NCBI GenBank assembly: GCA_030248135.1
Contig: JASANC010005304.1
Span: 1-64,000, forward strand
DNA: 64,000 nucleotides
Reading direction: 5' to 3'
Origin: Theristus sp. LFF4_11
Lineage: Eukaryota > Nematoda > Chromadorea > Monhysterida > Xyalidae
Part shown: positions 44,501 to 55,545 of the stretch, piece by piece
How positions within the stretch are numbered: the first letter of the stretch is position 1
Layout: the number at the start of each line of letters is the position of its first letter
Notes under the pieces: generated by a model
Seen by the model: the letters and a program-made list of their open reading frames with translations, nothing else
Databases searched by the model: none
Told to the model about the DNA's origin: nothing
Translations under genes and position numbers: made by a program

Positions 44501-47500
44501 TCGGCCGTGGAAATTGGCGAAATCGGTCTAGAAACGAAAAACAAGAAAAGGGTGTTTTCCAGGGTAATTCAATGCGCTGATCACGGATTTTGGGTTAGTT
44601 TTCTTATGTGAGCAACTTTAGATGCTGAATCGTGACGATTTCGGGCGAATCGGCCGTGGAAATTGGCGAAATCGGTCTAGAAACGAAAAACAAGAAAATG
44701 GTGTTTTCCAGGGTAATTCAATGCGCTGATCACGGATTTTGGGTTAGTTTTTTTACGTGAGCAACTTTAGATGCTGAATCGTGACGATTTCGGGCGAATC
44801 GGCCGTGGAAATTGGCGAAATCGGTCTAGAAACGAAAAACTAGAAAATGGTGTTTTCCAGGGTAATTCAATGCGCTGATCACGGATTTTGGGTTAGTTTT
44901 CTTACGTGAGCAACTTTAGATGCTGAATCGTGACGATTTCGGGCGAATCGGCCGCGGAAATTGGCGAAATCGGTTTAGAAACGAAAAACAAGAAAAGGGT
45001 GTTTTTCAGGGTAATTCAATGCGCTGATCACGGATTTCGGGTTAGTTTTCTTACGTGAGCAACTTCAGATGCTGAATCGTGACGATTTCAAGCGAATCGG
45101 TCGTTGAAATTGGCGAAATCTGTCTAGAAACGAAAAACAAGAAAATGGTGTTTTTCAGGGTAATTCAATGCGCTGATCACGGATTTTGGGTTAGTTTCTT
45201 AAGTGAGCAACTCTAGATACTGAATCGTGACGATTTCGGGCGAATCGGCCGTGGAAATTGGCGAAATCGGTCCAGAAATGAAAAACCAAAACAACGGTGT
45301 TTTCCAAGGTAATTCAGTGCGCTGATCACGGATTTTGGGTTAGTTTTCTTACGTGAGCAACTCTAGATGCTGAATCGTGACGATTTCGGGCGAATCGGCC
45401 GTCGAAATTGGCGAAATCGGTCCAGAAACGAAAAACAAGAAAAGGGTGTTTTCCAGGGTAATTCATTGCACCGATCACGGATTCTGGGTTAGTTTTTTAT
45501 GTGAACAATTTTAGGTACTGAATCGTGACGATTTCGGGCGAATCGGCCGTCAAAATTGGCGAAATCGGTCCAGACATGAAAAACAAGAAAACGGTGTTTT
45601 CCATGGTAATTCATTGCGCCGATCGCCGATTCTGGGTTAGTTTTTTTATGTGAGCAACTCTAGATACCGAATCGTGACGATTTCTGGCGAATCGGCTGTC
45701 GAAATTGGCGAAATCGGTCTGGAAACGAAAAACAAGAAAAAGGTGTTTTCCAGGGTAATTCAATGCGCTGATCACGGATTTTGGGTTAGTTTTCTTACGT
45801 GAGCAACTCTAGATGCTGAATTGTGACGATTTCGGGCGAATAGGCCGTGAAATTTAGCGAAACCGTTCCAGAAATGAAAAACAAGAAAACTGTGTTTTCC
45901 ATGGTAATTCTTTGCGCCGATCACGGCTTTTGGGTCAGATTTCTTATGTGAGCAATTCTAGGTACTGAATCGTGACGATTTTGGGCGAATCGGCCGTTGA
46001 AATAGCATAAGCGAAATCGGCCATAAAATGAAAAATGAAAAACCTGACTTGTCCGGGGTTTAGAAGAATGTGTGACCAACGAATTGTGATTTTGGTCCAA
46101 GCTTCGGGGCTTATATGTAAAAGTCAGAATATTATCTAAAAATGCGGGAGACGCATATAAAAGGAGGAATATGGCCTTGTGTAAGCAGTGAAAGACTTGG
46201 CTCAACGCTTTTCAAGTCTCTGATGTGGTACACACGGATACAAGTACATAAGAGTCATATTTTTGCGCCGTGCACATCGCAACCCTCGTACATTGTAGAC
46301 AAATGAAACTGTCACATTTGCTTTATTTCTAACATTTAGCGACCACTAAAACCACTAAAATAACGATCAGACTTTAGATCGCTGACACTGGTTTGCACAA
46401 AGTGTGTCGCAGAGGCATTGGGGAACGCAAGGTCTCCTTCTGTAGCATAGGCAATGACTCACCGGTGTATCCTGTCACAAGGGTTTGGTAAAAAGGGTGA
46501 AAATCAACGGAAGACAACACTTTTTGCACTGGTGCTGCTGTGTGCACAGCGGTGCGTACGTTAGCAACAAAGCTACAGTATGGCCGAATAAATAAGGTAG
46601 TCCATCAATGCGGGATCAGTCGGAGACTAGACTTTTTAAAAAATGCCAATATGATTCTTATTCATGTGTGCAAAGGAGAAAGAATGAACAGAATAACACG
46701 ATGAATCCATTAGTCTAAAAAAACGCGTCAAATTTGGCACACAATCTGGTTTCTAAACGTCTTTTTTCTTTCATTCAAATTTCGCGCGCTCCTTTCACCC
46801 TGAAAAAAGCTGCCATGTTTACTCGGCCATTCCGTACATGCAGCAATGTTTTGCAATCTCTGGAGTTTCTGTTTTTGCACAGAATTTACAGAATTTCGCA
46901 CATGGTGTGATTTTAGACTAAACTGAAGAGGACAATTGAAAAATAACTTTTTGCGCTTTTCAGCAAGCTTTTAAACAACAAACGCGGCGCAAAAATATGA
47001 CTCTTATGTACTTGTATCCGTGTGTACCACATCAGAGACTTGAAAAGCGTTGAGCCAAGTCTTTCACTGCTTACACAAGGCCATATTCCTCCTTTTATAT
47101 GCGTCTCCCGCATTTTTAGATAATTGGAAACCTGTTTGAAACACATACCCAGCGAATTCAGTGGCTGGTTGCAGTGAAAATGATGAAATCGTGCTACCAA
47201 AGGCTTCCCAAATGGATGAGTTAATGGTAATTTCATTACAAAAGGCTGTTGTAAAAGGAAATTTCTATGTAGAGTAGAAGTTTCTGCGACTTTCTTGCCT
47301 GCCATGCGAGGTATTCTTGCCATTTTTCAATAAACCCCCACCCCTAGAATTTGTTTGTAAATAAAGCCCCCCTCCCCCCCCCCACCAATAATCGCTGACG
47401 TATTAATCCCCCATGGGGTTTATTGAGGGTAATACGGTACTAGATGTTTGAACATGTCCAACCATTGAATTTTTTACATGGAATGAATTCTGGATTAGTG

Positions 47501-47921
47501 CGCTTTTGGTAGTTTCAGTTTCTCAGCGTGGCTTTTTGTCCTGTTTTTTCTTTAGCGCATCGCACTTGAAATGCAAAACCAATCTCGTACCATACAGGTG
47601 ATACAGCGCTACACAGACTACGTGCCGTTGCCAGCAGACCACCAAAGCACCGGACTGATGGCGACGAAGCGTGGCGCAATGCCAAATCAAAACAACTTTA
47701 AGTGCGACGACAGAAACACGAGGCAGACGGTCGCGAAAGTGACCGCGGCGACCGTATTAGACTTGTGCGGCTCGTTTGTGATGCTACTGTGTGGGTGTGC
47801 TGTCGCGGTGGCAGTTTGCTTCGGTGAATGGTGGCTCGACAGAGTGCGAAGAATCAATGAGAAAACGCTCGTTTTCAATTGTTCTGACTCGTCGAAAACA
47901 AACGTCGAAAGTGTGTGTTGA
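38516..47921 (+). CDS. Divergent ionotropic glutamate receptor-like (IR-like) membrane protein
   Basis: Exons: up to 38870 (5' limit uncertain, drawn from the Met at 38516), 41834-42087, 42281-42512, 42916-43245 and 47556-47921 (stop); every join agrees in phase. About 430 residues. Exon 1 is the S1 ligand-binding lobe (GINSELTDYLLAAANVNYSV, then NLIVTTVELADTYLTSIPVF, matching the family's ...titaeR...FSkP stretch). Exon 2 has LWNAFSVFPWSIWLLTFTVV (M1) and a second helix, LLWMSAMWMLVFICGLY. Exon 3 has NTLLSTLLLPDTRPEI, the post-M3 segment. Exon 4 is lobe S2. Exon 5 has M4, LDLCGSFVMLLCGCAVAVAV. The re-entrant pore loop is not visible between M1 and M3, and the ligand-binding Arg appears replaced. 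Likely a neuronal or chemosensory receptor of a nematode-type divergent clade. No signal peptide located; more 5' exons are possible. Confidence 0.8.
38931..39144. mobile_element. MITE family Y with internal CGTGA repeats
   Basis: Inverted ends GGTCCGTTTATACCTGACGT ... GCATACGCCAGGTATAAACG around a minisatellite of GTGACGTGACGTG blocks separated by CATGCAACACGGRACCTAAA (about three units). Inserted in the first receptor intron. Confidence 0.75.
39150..41815. mobile_element. Fold-back element with ~600-bp inverted arms
   Basis: Left arm about 39150-39770 is inverted at about 41215-41815: for example CTAGGCACTAGAATGCAAA, GCGCGTCAAGGCGGTCAGAA (and complement), GGGCCCAAAAATGGCCAAAA and GGTACCCGGATCGCGATTAT. 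Internal shorter duplicates (39896-40090, 40140-40380, 40820-41160) suggest repeated rearrangement. A central stretch (about 40380-40800) is unique. No transposase recognised. The right end lies 18 bp from the receptor exon at 41834. Confidence 0.8.
43680..44290 (-). repeat. 172-bp tandem array
   Basis: Three and a half units. The CGACACTTTCACAGTCGAAC box recurs at 43701, 43873 and 44045 (172-bp period). The unit also has ATGTTTCCTGGGGTAATTCC, TTTTTACCCAGACC and TTTTCACCTGGTTTTAAGTG. Partial arrays of the same family: 21590-21860, 22160-22680 and 27420-27705. Confidence 0.85.
44420..46030 (-). repeat. 149-bp tandem array A4
   Basis: Roughly eleven inverted units of the family seen at 20130-21455, with local variants (AACTTTAGATGC instead of AACTCTAGATGC) shared by neighbouring units, indicating local homogenisation. 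Confidence 0.85.
46574..46836. mobile_element. MITE family Q, copy 3
   Basis: TACAGTATGGCCGAATAAAT ... TTTACTCGGCCATTCCGTA inside module M4. Confidence 0.7.
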
Positions 47922-48057
47922 ACACAAATTACTGCATGAAATTGTACAATTACGGTATTACATGAAAAAAAGTTACTGCATGACAATACTAAAGCTGAAT
48001 ACACTAATGGTGCATTTTGAAACTTCAAGGAAAGCAAGCACAATGCAACGCATTGAC

Positions 48058-48151
48058 GTAAATCTGGTACAATCTGGTACAATCTGGTACAATCTGGTAC
48101 AATCTGGTACAATCTGGTACAATCTGGTACAATCTGGTACAATCTGGTACA
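48058..48151. repeat. Decamer tandem repeat (AATCTGGTAC)n
   Basis: Nine identical 10-bp units plus partial flanks, about 140 bp downstream of the receptor stop codon. The unit ends in the palindrome GTAC. Perfect identity suggests recent expansion. The open minus frame through it (CTRLYQIVPD repeated) is an artefact of a period that is not a multiple of three. Confidence 0.95.
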
Positions 48152-48757
48152 ACCTGCCACGTATGAAGGAAATACACGCTGTCAGGTTGAATTGTACTCA
48201 GTTGTATCAGATTGACGTGGCTGTTGTTCAGCAATTGGTATCACATGAAACAGATTCATGTTCAGGAACATAACTTTTAAACTTTGTGTTTTTTGACTAA
48301 ACTTTAACTTATGTTCGTGATGCCCTTCGAACCGGTTTTGCATTTTTTGTGTTCCGTACGCGAGAAGTCAACATGGGCGTGTTCTGTTCTGCAGATGCAA
48401 AAAATAAACTCCCAGCACGAAACCAACGTGAACTGCTCGTTCTGCTTGTTGTTCTCGCACGAAATTCTCATGATTTTATTGTAACCAAATTAGAACGACA
48501 CAGTCTGAAAGAAACAAAAATTGGACAACACCGAGTTCTCAAATCGACCAACCGAGAAGTCATAACCAAGGTCAAAAACTCCAATAATGACAGAGTTTTG
48601 AAAACGTGCAAAATCGCAACATTGAACCGTATCACAAGATGTTCTGGTTCAGCCATCTCTTGTGGGGCAGGCGCAGTACTGAAACACAGAGAAAAATCTG
48701 TTACAGGTTTCATAAAAGTTCTGTCCAGCAAATGCACGGAAAAACGGAATTCAGAAA

Positions 48758-48823
48758 CATGCCAACAACAACTGTGAAACATGCCAACAACAACTGTGAA
48801 ACATGCCAACAACAACTGTGAAC
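48758..48823. repeat. 22-bp tandem repeat, three units
   Basis: Units of CATGCCAACAACAACTGTGA plus AA or AC. No evident function. Confidence 0.9.
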
Positions 48824-48857
48824 CTAAGCTCTTTCTCATTACACTATGACCTATTTT

Positions 48858-49067
48858 TTAAACGTGTCCCACTGAAATGACATCATGTGCCGTGAAACAT
48901 GCGCTTGCCGTTCACAGCAAACCAGACTTTCCGTTTAGCCGGTTTCTTCTTGCAAACAAATGATGAATGTCTAATCAGTCACATCATACTGACATTTTAG
49001 TGCCTGTACTTTGACAAACGGGCGTTTTTAAAGCAAATGACGTCATTTTAGTCCGGACACATTTGAA
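48858..49067. mobile_element. MITE family X, copy 1
   Basis: Ends TAAACGTGTCCCACTGAAAT and the complement of TGACGTCATTTTAGTCCGGA...; matched in inverted orientation at 54017-54224. It ends about 30 bp from the last recognised collagen exon. Confidence 0.75.
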
Positions 49068-49097
49068 TAAATCCACAATATCAATCTTGAAACGTAC

Positions 49098-51272
49098 CCC
49101 AGCGTCTTTTCCAGGTGCACCGCGGTTTCCTTCGTCACCCGTGGCCCCGTTCGAGCCCGCCGTGCCCTGGAGGCCGACTGGGCCCACTTTGCCCTGCGGG
49201 CCTGAATCCCCGGCTCCCGACGGTATGCCTGGATCCCCCTTTTCACCCGCATCACCCTGAGAAAAGAATTTTTTCAGACCGCGAATGATTCATTAGATCT
49301 TAGAGATGATAATTCTTGTTGCAAACCCGATGCATTTTCTTGTCTGCTCTGTGTGTGTCTGTGTGTGCTATCTTAATGCATTACGGACACAATTACAATT
49401 GTAGTTTTGCACACATGATTCAGAACGTCGTCTGTGGGTTCGGAGAAAAAAAAACGAAATAGTATTTTCGCCTTTACAAGAACCGCATGAAGTGTAAAAC
49501 TGAATTCCAGAGTGCAGCGGCAAACTATAAAAAGGTGCACTTAACACTTGTACATGCAACGGTACCGCTAAAAACCAACCGGATCACCCGCGTCACCCTG
49601 TTGGCCTTGTTCGCCGACCACCACTTCCGCCTCAGCACCCCTTTCGCCCGCGGGTCCACTGTTTCCGATGCGCCCCTCGAGTCCGGTCGCCCCCATCGGG
49701 CCCCCGCGGCCCGGGTTTCCAGGTATGCCGTCCATGCCGTTCATGCCGTTCGCACCAGCCATGCCACGGGCGCCTGAAAGGAAGTTTTTTTTTACAAAGG
49801 GCTCATTTTTCTATTTTGAGGAGTGCGGCATGCGAACCTGCCCATACAAGTATGATCTTTTATTTTGGTCCCGAGACTCAATGCGCCCATAGATAGATAA
49901 CCAGTTTCATGGATGACGCGGGAATTCAAAACTGGCAAAGTGATCCGAAATCCAAATCGAAATCTTAAAGTACAGCAGGACCGAGTCACTTAGCCGACTT
50001 TGAATTGCCAAATAAAGATTGAACCTAGTTTCCTATCACGTGTCAGCAAACCAATTATTGAGTCGCAGGACCTAAAAATTGATAATGAAAAAACGTCAAA
50101 CAGAAAGACATTCACAACTCCCGCAAGTGCACACAATGTCCCAATTTTCAATGTTCTGTTTGTGGCTCAATCCGCAATGTTCAACACAATATGCTTACCC
50201 CGCGGGCCTGGCGCGCCTTGCGGGCCTTGACCACCATGCGGACAATGGAAACACTCTGGGAACGCCTTGATCAACTTGACGTCCTGAAAGTAAACAACTC
50301 AATCAAACACCCTCGTGGCCTGGTGGTAGCGCGTTAGACTACAGTCTGTTACGCTCGGGGGATCGAGTCCCGCCGACGGGTGTATATAGGCACTTAATGA
50401 CAGAAAACTCGAGGCGCCCTACTCAATGGCTTTTTGGTACGCTTCTCTGGGTTAGCCCTGGCTAAAAACATCGCCTAAAAATTCCAACAACAACAACAAC
50501 ATGCATGTACACAGGGTACACGTTTTCCAAAATGTTACGGTTCAACAATTTTAAACTTTTCAAGGATCACCTCAGCATCATTCCCATGCGGGGCGTCATC
50601 GCCCGTTTTTCCGTCCTCACCCGAGGGACCGCGGTTGCCGGGAGGTCCGGCGGGTCCCGGTGGGCATTTGTTGAAGATTCTGCAATCTGAAAAGCTTTTC
50701 ATTTTTAAAAGTTTCTTTCAATCCAGCTGAGATTGTCTGTTTTGTTCAAGACACCAAGCAATAGAAAAAATTCACATTTTTGCAATCAAACTAGAAAACT
50801 ATCTCAAAAAAGTGGCGCTACGAATGCGTTATCCATTCCTCAACCTCTAGTTTAAAAAGAAAGAAAACTTTTGAAAACACACTGCATTGGTCGCCATTGG
50901 CCCCCACAGCTTGCCGCTGTTTGCGCGAGGTGCCGGGCGCGGAAATTTTCGTGATATCACTCCAGATATTGTCGGACATGTGCTAAAGTAGAATCGTGCT
51001 ACATTTATTGTCGGAGAATACAAACCACAATTTGAAACGGTGTGCAGACAGATGCGGACAGATAAAACGGTGGCACACTGTTATGCACGTTCCATTCTCA
51101 AAACCAACCGACCAACCCTGAATTCGGCCATTTCAGCGTCGAATTCAATCCAGATTCCGTGCACCTCACGGCAAACATAAGGCACGCAGATGAGACAACC
51201 GAACAGCGCTGCCAGGCTGAGCGTTGCCGAAAACGACGCCAAACAGACCGTCGAGTGTTGGTCGGCTTTCAT
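49098..51272 (-). CDS. Nematode-type cuticle collagen (C-terminal exon not found)
   Basis: Secreted structural collagen of the cuticle. Minus-strand exons: 51272-51117, 50982-50883, 50686-50571, 50283-50199, 49773-49580 and 49256-49098, all in phase. Start chosen at the Met of MKADQHSTVCLASF, as cuticle collagens start just before the hydrophobic segment; an upstream Met (51329) is open. The N domain has LAALFGCLICVPYV then IWIEFDAEMAEFR; exon 2 NIWSDITKISAPGTSRKQRQ, with a subtilisin-type cleavage site; then CNCRIFNKCPPGPAGPPG; a cysteine hinge, ECFHCPHGG; and Gly-X-Y blocks with interruptions (GAEAEVVVGEQ, GIPSGAGDSG). The usual cysteine-containing C-terminal non-collagenous end was not found left of 49098, where a MITE sits, so the gene may extend or be truncated. 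Introns carry a SINE and a family W MITE. Confidence 0.88.
49852..50086. mobile_element. MITE family W, copy 5
   Basis: ATGATCTTTTATTTTGGTCC ... GAGTCGCAGGACCTAAAAA with GATAAT end, in a collagen intron. Confidence 0.75.
50308..50501 (+). mobile_element. tRNA-derived SINE, copy 3
   Basis: CACCCTCGTGGCCTGGTGGT, B box GGGGGATCGAGTCCCG, body GGTACGCTTCTCTGGGTTAG, tail of AAC units ending at 50501. Near full-length; 25 bp from the collagen exon at 50283. Confidence 0.8.
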
Positions 51273-52517
51273 TTTCAGCGTATTCTTGAAATTTGCGTTT
51301 GTGTTTTTTTTGTAACCGTGAAAAGCCAATTGTGCCCAGAGGTGGGAGGGTCGGATTAGTGGTAAAAAGCCGATCTTTTGATCATTTGAGATCTACAATC
51401 ACATGACGCAAAACATTTTGTATATTTTGCAAACAGATTCGGGCAAATGGATCGAAAAAAGTTCGACAAAATAACGGAGCACAATTTGGCCTGTATTTAC
51501 ATTTTTTGCGTCTGTCTGAATCGACGCAGCCAAGTCAGGCAGTAAGATCCACAGCCTGCGTAAAATGCACAAAAATAAACGATCAAGAAAGTGTGTGAGA
51601 CACTGCCGAATCGGGAAAAGTTGTCGCAAACTTTCAACGGACTGTTTCAATTCACACCTTGTCCTGGGCACTTTATATGCCGAGAAGATGCACAAAAAAG
51701 ATCGAAAATGTTGATTAGGTGATCTTCTGACCCTTTTGTCAAGGTTTTCTCTGTGCCGTAACAATTATTGAAACAAAAACAATACAAGAATCTGCATTTT
51801 TATGATCGCGCAAAGAAATCACCGATTAGTTTTTTCTGACAAACCGTTTTTAACCTTTTTGACATTTTGACCCCGAATCGCTGGAAAATTGGGCATAGGT
51901 ATACAACCGCACTTATCAGTTTCTTCTGTTCTCAACTTTTGGTCGCCGTTTCAATTACACACAATTCTATGGCGAAAACTGCTGTGACATGCACATTCTG
52001 AAAACTCAGTAATTTTTACGAAACATGTTAACAAGAAATGAAATCATGTCGCAGAACTTTCAAAGTCTGACAGCCATGAATTAATTGTCTTGTTCGTGCG
52101 AGAATGATAAGAGGGGCACCTTTTAGAATTGCTGATTTTCGGAAAACAAAGAAAAAAAAACCGTTTTCGTTTGTTTTTGATTTATGTCGGCGGCAAAAAA
52201 CATGAATGTCAACCACAAGTCTACGCTTCACATGCACGCGTGTGAGATGACTTTTGCCGTTTTTCACCAGTGAAGTTGCAATAGCCAATTTAGAAGGTCT
52301 CATCGAGTGATTATCTTTCTTGTTGATCGTATTTCAGTACGCATTTGCACGCACAGATATAGGGTAATTGTATCACGGCTGCGCGGCAATTTGAAATCGT
52401 CATAACTGAGTGTAATCGGACGGCAGATTTTTGAAAAAAAAGAAAATAATGTTACATGTGAACGCTGTAAAATAATAATAATGTTCACCACGTGTTCGCG
52501 CAGTTATCGATTTAGGT

Positions 52518-52730
52518 ATGATCTTTTATTTTGGTGCCGCAACTCAATGCGCTCATAGGTAGGTAAACAGTTTTGTGGATGACGCGGGAATTCAAAATTG
52601 GTAAAATGATCCGAGTCCCCTACACGGGGTCGAGTCACTTAGGCGACTTTGAATTGCCACATAACGATTGAAACTAGTTTTCTTTCTACGTCTGCACACG
52701 CATTCAGTCGCAGAACTTAAAAAATTAATC
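52518..52730. mobile_element. MITE family W, copy 6
   Basis: ATGATCTTTTATTTTGGTGC ... TTTGAATTGCCACATAACGA ... AGTCGCAGAACTTAAAAAAT. Confidence 0.75.
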
Positions 52731-54016
52731 TTACTTTCACTTCAATTTTCGCAGAAGAAAAAACGGCCGCATCTGCGTGTCGTGTTGTTTTCAGAAGTCC
52801 GGTTTCGGGAACAGGTGGGTGAAAAATACAAATTTGAAAAAATCGACTCATTTTACTGTTTTCAGCATTCGCATTCTCAACTCAGTGCGCTTGTAGAAAG
52901 TCGTATAACCTTGAAAACCTCGTAAACCTTTTGCAAAAGAGAGAGCGACAAAAATCCGAGTGTGAACATACAGTGAGAGAGAATTATTTTTTGTCGCCCC
53001 CACCCCCCGGCCAGAAACGAAAAACGTTCCGTCGCATGTCAGACGTTCAACCTCAACACAGCACAAACCATTTTAGTCATTTTCAAAATTTTGCATTCGA
53101 CCTATCAGTGTTTCAGTATAATTGTAAAAATCCACCACGCATATAAACACGTGGTACATGTTTTTTAATAGTGGCGGTGCATTTTTAAGCCGCTCTTTTG
53201 TTGATATACGATATGTACATGTAAGCCTTTCATGTCTCAGCTTGTCCAGTTGTCGCCCGCATATGTTTTTCATGCTAAAATGTGAAACATCAAGTCGATA
53301 GACTTTTCCGGCTGACAGAAACTACGTAGACAAAAAATAAAGCCAACCACGAAATGCGTCAAACCCAAGAGGCTCTTTATAGACTTACTCATTTGAGTGC
53401 ACTTCTTGTCTTTGAAAAGAACACGAAAGTGCATAAATAGGATTTTGCGCAGATAAAAGTAATGCTATGTTTTGCTATATCTTTAGTTCATCGCTACGCG
53501 GTTTTCACAGGCAGGAAACGTGGCAACTTCAGAGAGCAAATAAAACGTTTTTTTTAGATTTTTTGCTGCGTTTTTTCCACGACATTATTATTTAATACGG
53601 TGCGAGGAAAAATCACGGAATCTGTGAAACTGAAACTGAAAATCTTACACAATTCACAACATGTGTGGTAGAATCGAATCGAATAATAACAAATTGCCCG
53701 TGAATCCATCGATTGAGTGCGTGCACCAATTCACGGTTAGTGCAAAAATGCAAATGACCGGAAATACTTTTTTTCATACTACGTGTAGTTTTTTCCAATC
53801 TACTATACTAAAATAATACTTTGTCTGTCTGTCTGTCTGTCCAACTTTTTGCTACTTAAGGTAGCGAAATCAAAATATTGCTATCACTTTTTAACAATTT
53901 TTCCATGCGAATTATTTCCTCTCTTTCGGTTTTCAACAAGGAGTCATCATGATTCATTCAGTTCTTTCCTCAACGTTACGTCGCAATGGTCAGTTCGGTT
54001 GGTATTGTGGATTTAT

Positions 54017-54224
54017 TCAAACGTGTCCGGACTAACGTGACGTCATTTTATTTAAAAACGCCCGTTTGTCAAAGTACAGGCACTAAAATTTCAGTTTGGT
54101 GTGACTGATTCGACATTCACCATTTGTTTACGGGAAGAAATCAGCTAAACGGATAGTCTGGTTTGCTGTGAACGACAAGCGCATGTTTTGTGGCACATGA
54201 CGTCATTTCAGTGGGACACGTTTA
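54017..54224. mobile_element. MITE family X, copy 2
   Basis: Inverted relative to 48858-49067: TCAAACGTGTCCGGACTAAC ... TGACGTCATTTCAGTGGGAC. TIRs of about 28 bp. Roughly 85-90 percent similar by eye. Confidence 0.75.
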
Positions 54225-55545
54225 AAAAAATAGGCCATAGTTGTGATGTAAAAAGATGAGATTATAATGTGCGGGAACGAATTGCTCCAAAAAAGCCACC
54301 ATGTCACAGAATGGACGGCACATCCGATTATGATCGACAGCAGAAATTGGAAAAACGGGTCTCCGAATAAAACGAATTTGCGACTTTGAAAAACCAACAG
54401 TAACGAAATCGGCTATTAATTTTTTTCACACAAAATTGCTTTTCCTGTGAATAATAATAGAATCCCATATTTTTTTCTGACCCAAATACACGGGTAACGT
54501 TGCTGCGGAACGTTGGATCAAAGCAAATTGAAACAGGTCATGAAGATCGATTGTGAGAGCACAAAACAAGATAACAAAACAACCAACAAAACAATTTTTA
54601 CAAGATTTTAACCAAAATTCTGTGATTTTCAAAAAGCAAAATTGGTGAACACAAATTTTCAACTTTGAAACAGCAGAAACTGAAATCATATTGTTTAAGA
54701 ACACATTTTTGGCAAAAGCGGGATTACTATAAAAAACAAATGGGGTTGTGCAAATAAACGGGTATCGATTCCGGCCAGTTCTGTAAAAGATAAACAGGCC
54801 TCTTTGTGTCAAGCTTAGCGACTCTGAAAAATGAAATTGTCAAACAAGCAAGTCACGTTTGAACAATTTCAGTCAACCAGAAAAAATCCAACTGGAACGA
54901 CTTGCCTTTAACCGAGTTTAACTTAACTAACCGAAAACAAACGGGAGCAGCAAATTCAATTAGTTTAGAAAAAAACTTTCTCAGCGATTGCAAATCACGA
55001 TAACAGGGTTATAAAAGAATCATTTTTGACATAGAATTGACACCGAATCGAAAAGCTTAAAAACAAACACGTTTGAAAAGCACTTTCAAAAAATCGAGCG
55101 GGTTCTCGAGCTAAAAATGAAAGCGGAACGCTTGCCCCAAACAATAAACGGTATCAACGCATGAAAGAAGGCCTTGGTTAAAAAAATCAACACGTTTCCC
55201 GTTCCAGGAAAACAAGCAAATGTCGATTAATCCGCGGGTGCACCTTGCTGTTAACAAAATCGCAAACATAATTTACCCGGGCCGTAGGCACGGGTCAACT
55301 GCTAGTCCATAGAATGAGCACACAGGCACAAGCTGCACGTTTTACACTGCTCGTGGCAGTGCATGCTCGCTGGTGCGTCTTGTATGACAGTGAACAAGTT
55401 GAACTTGATGAAAGTGATTCATTATTCACAAGTTTAACTTGCATGCTTCTTGTTTTTAGCTTGAGCCTGCCATCTTAACTCCTGATGATTTGGGCATTGC
55501 CAGAAAAAGAACTCATGCCGATTATAGAACATTATTTGTTTGCAG

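Larger units (their letters stand above)
43383..47124 (-). mobile_element. Composite repeat element E4 (inverted)
   Basis: Complete copy: GC-rich end 43383-43675, 172-bp array 43680-44290, transition with GGTCTAGTCC, 149-bp array 44420-46030, linker, then module M4 46131-47124 with both termini. A family Q MITE (46574-46836) sits in M4. This copy defines both ends of the composite element best. Confidence 0.8.
43255..47439. mobile_element. Outer TIR element, TACCGTATTACCCT ends, split by composite repeat E4
   Basis: Left end TACCGTATTACCCTAATTAA followed by C-rich AAACCCCCC blocks; right end complements it (TTTATTGAGGGTAATACGGTA) after a similar C-rich block. The composite element E4 lies between them, so E4 inserted into a pre-existing element. 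The remaining 47125-47330 has a short broken reading frame of unclear origin. The left end starts 10 bp after the exon boundary at 43245. Confidence 0.65.
51330..55545. other. Long intergenic region between the collagen and F-box genes
   Basis: Presumed collagen 5' flank, then AT-rich sequence. Contains a family W MITE (52518-52730), a short (GTCT)n run at 53822-53841 and a family X MITE (54017-54224). No exon recognised; open frames here are short and without motifs. Confidence 0.45.

Noticed and set aside
47125..47330. Transposase fragment inside the TACCGTATTACCCT element
   Set aside because: Short, broken frames in both strands with no catalytic motif; cannot be named.
47687..48234. Minus-strand frame with repeated CTRLYQIVPD
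   Set aside because: Produced by the 10-bp tandem repeat; three frames of a decamer repeat are all open. No other coding evidence.
49063..49777. Plus-strand proline-rich protein (PGAPRFPSSPVAP, IGPPRPGFPGMP)
   Set aside because: Complement of the Gly-X-Y codons of the minus-strand collagen; splice sites and N-terminal domain fit the minus strand.
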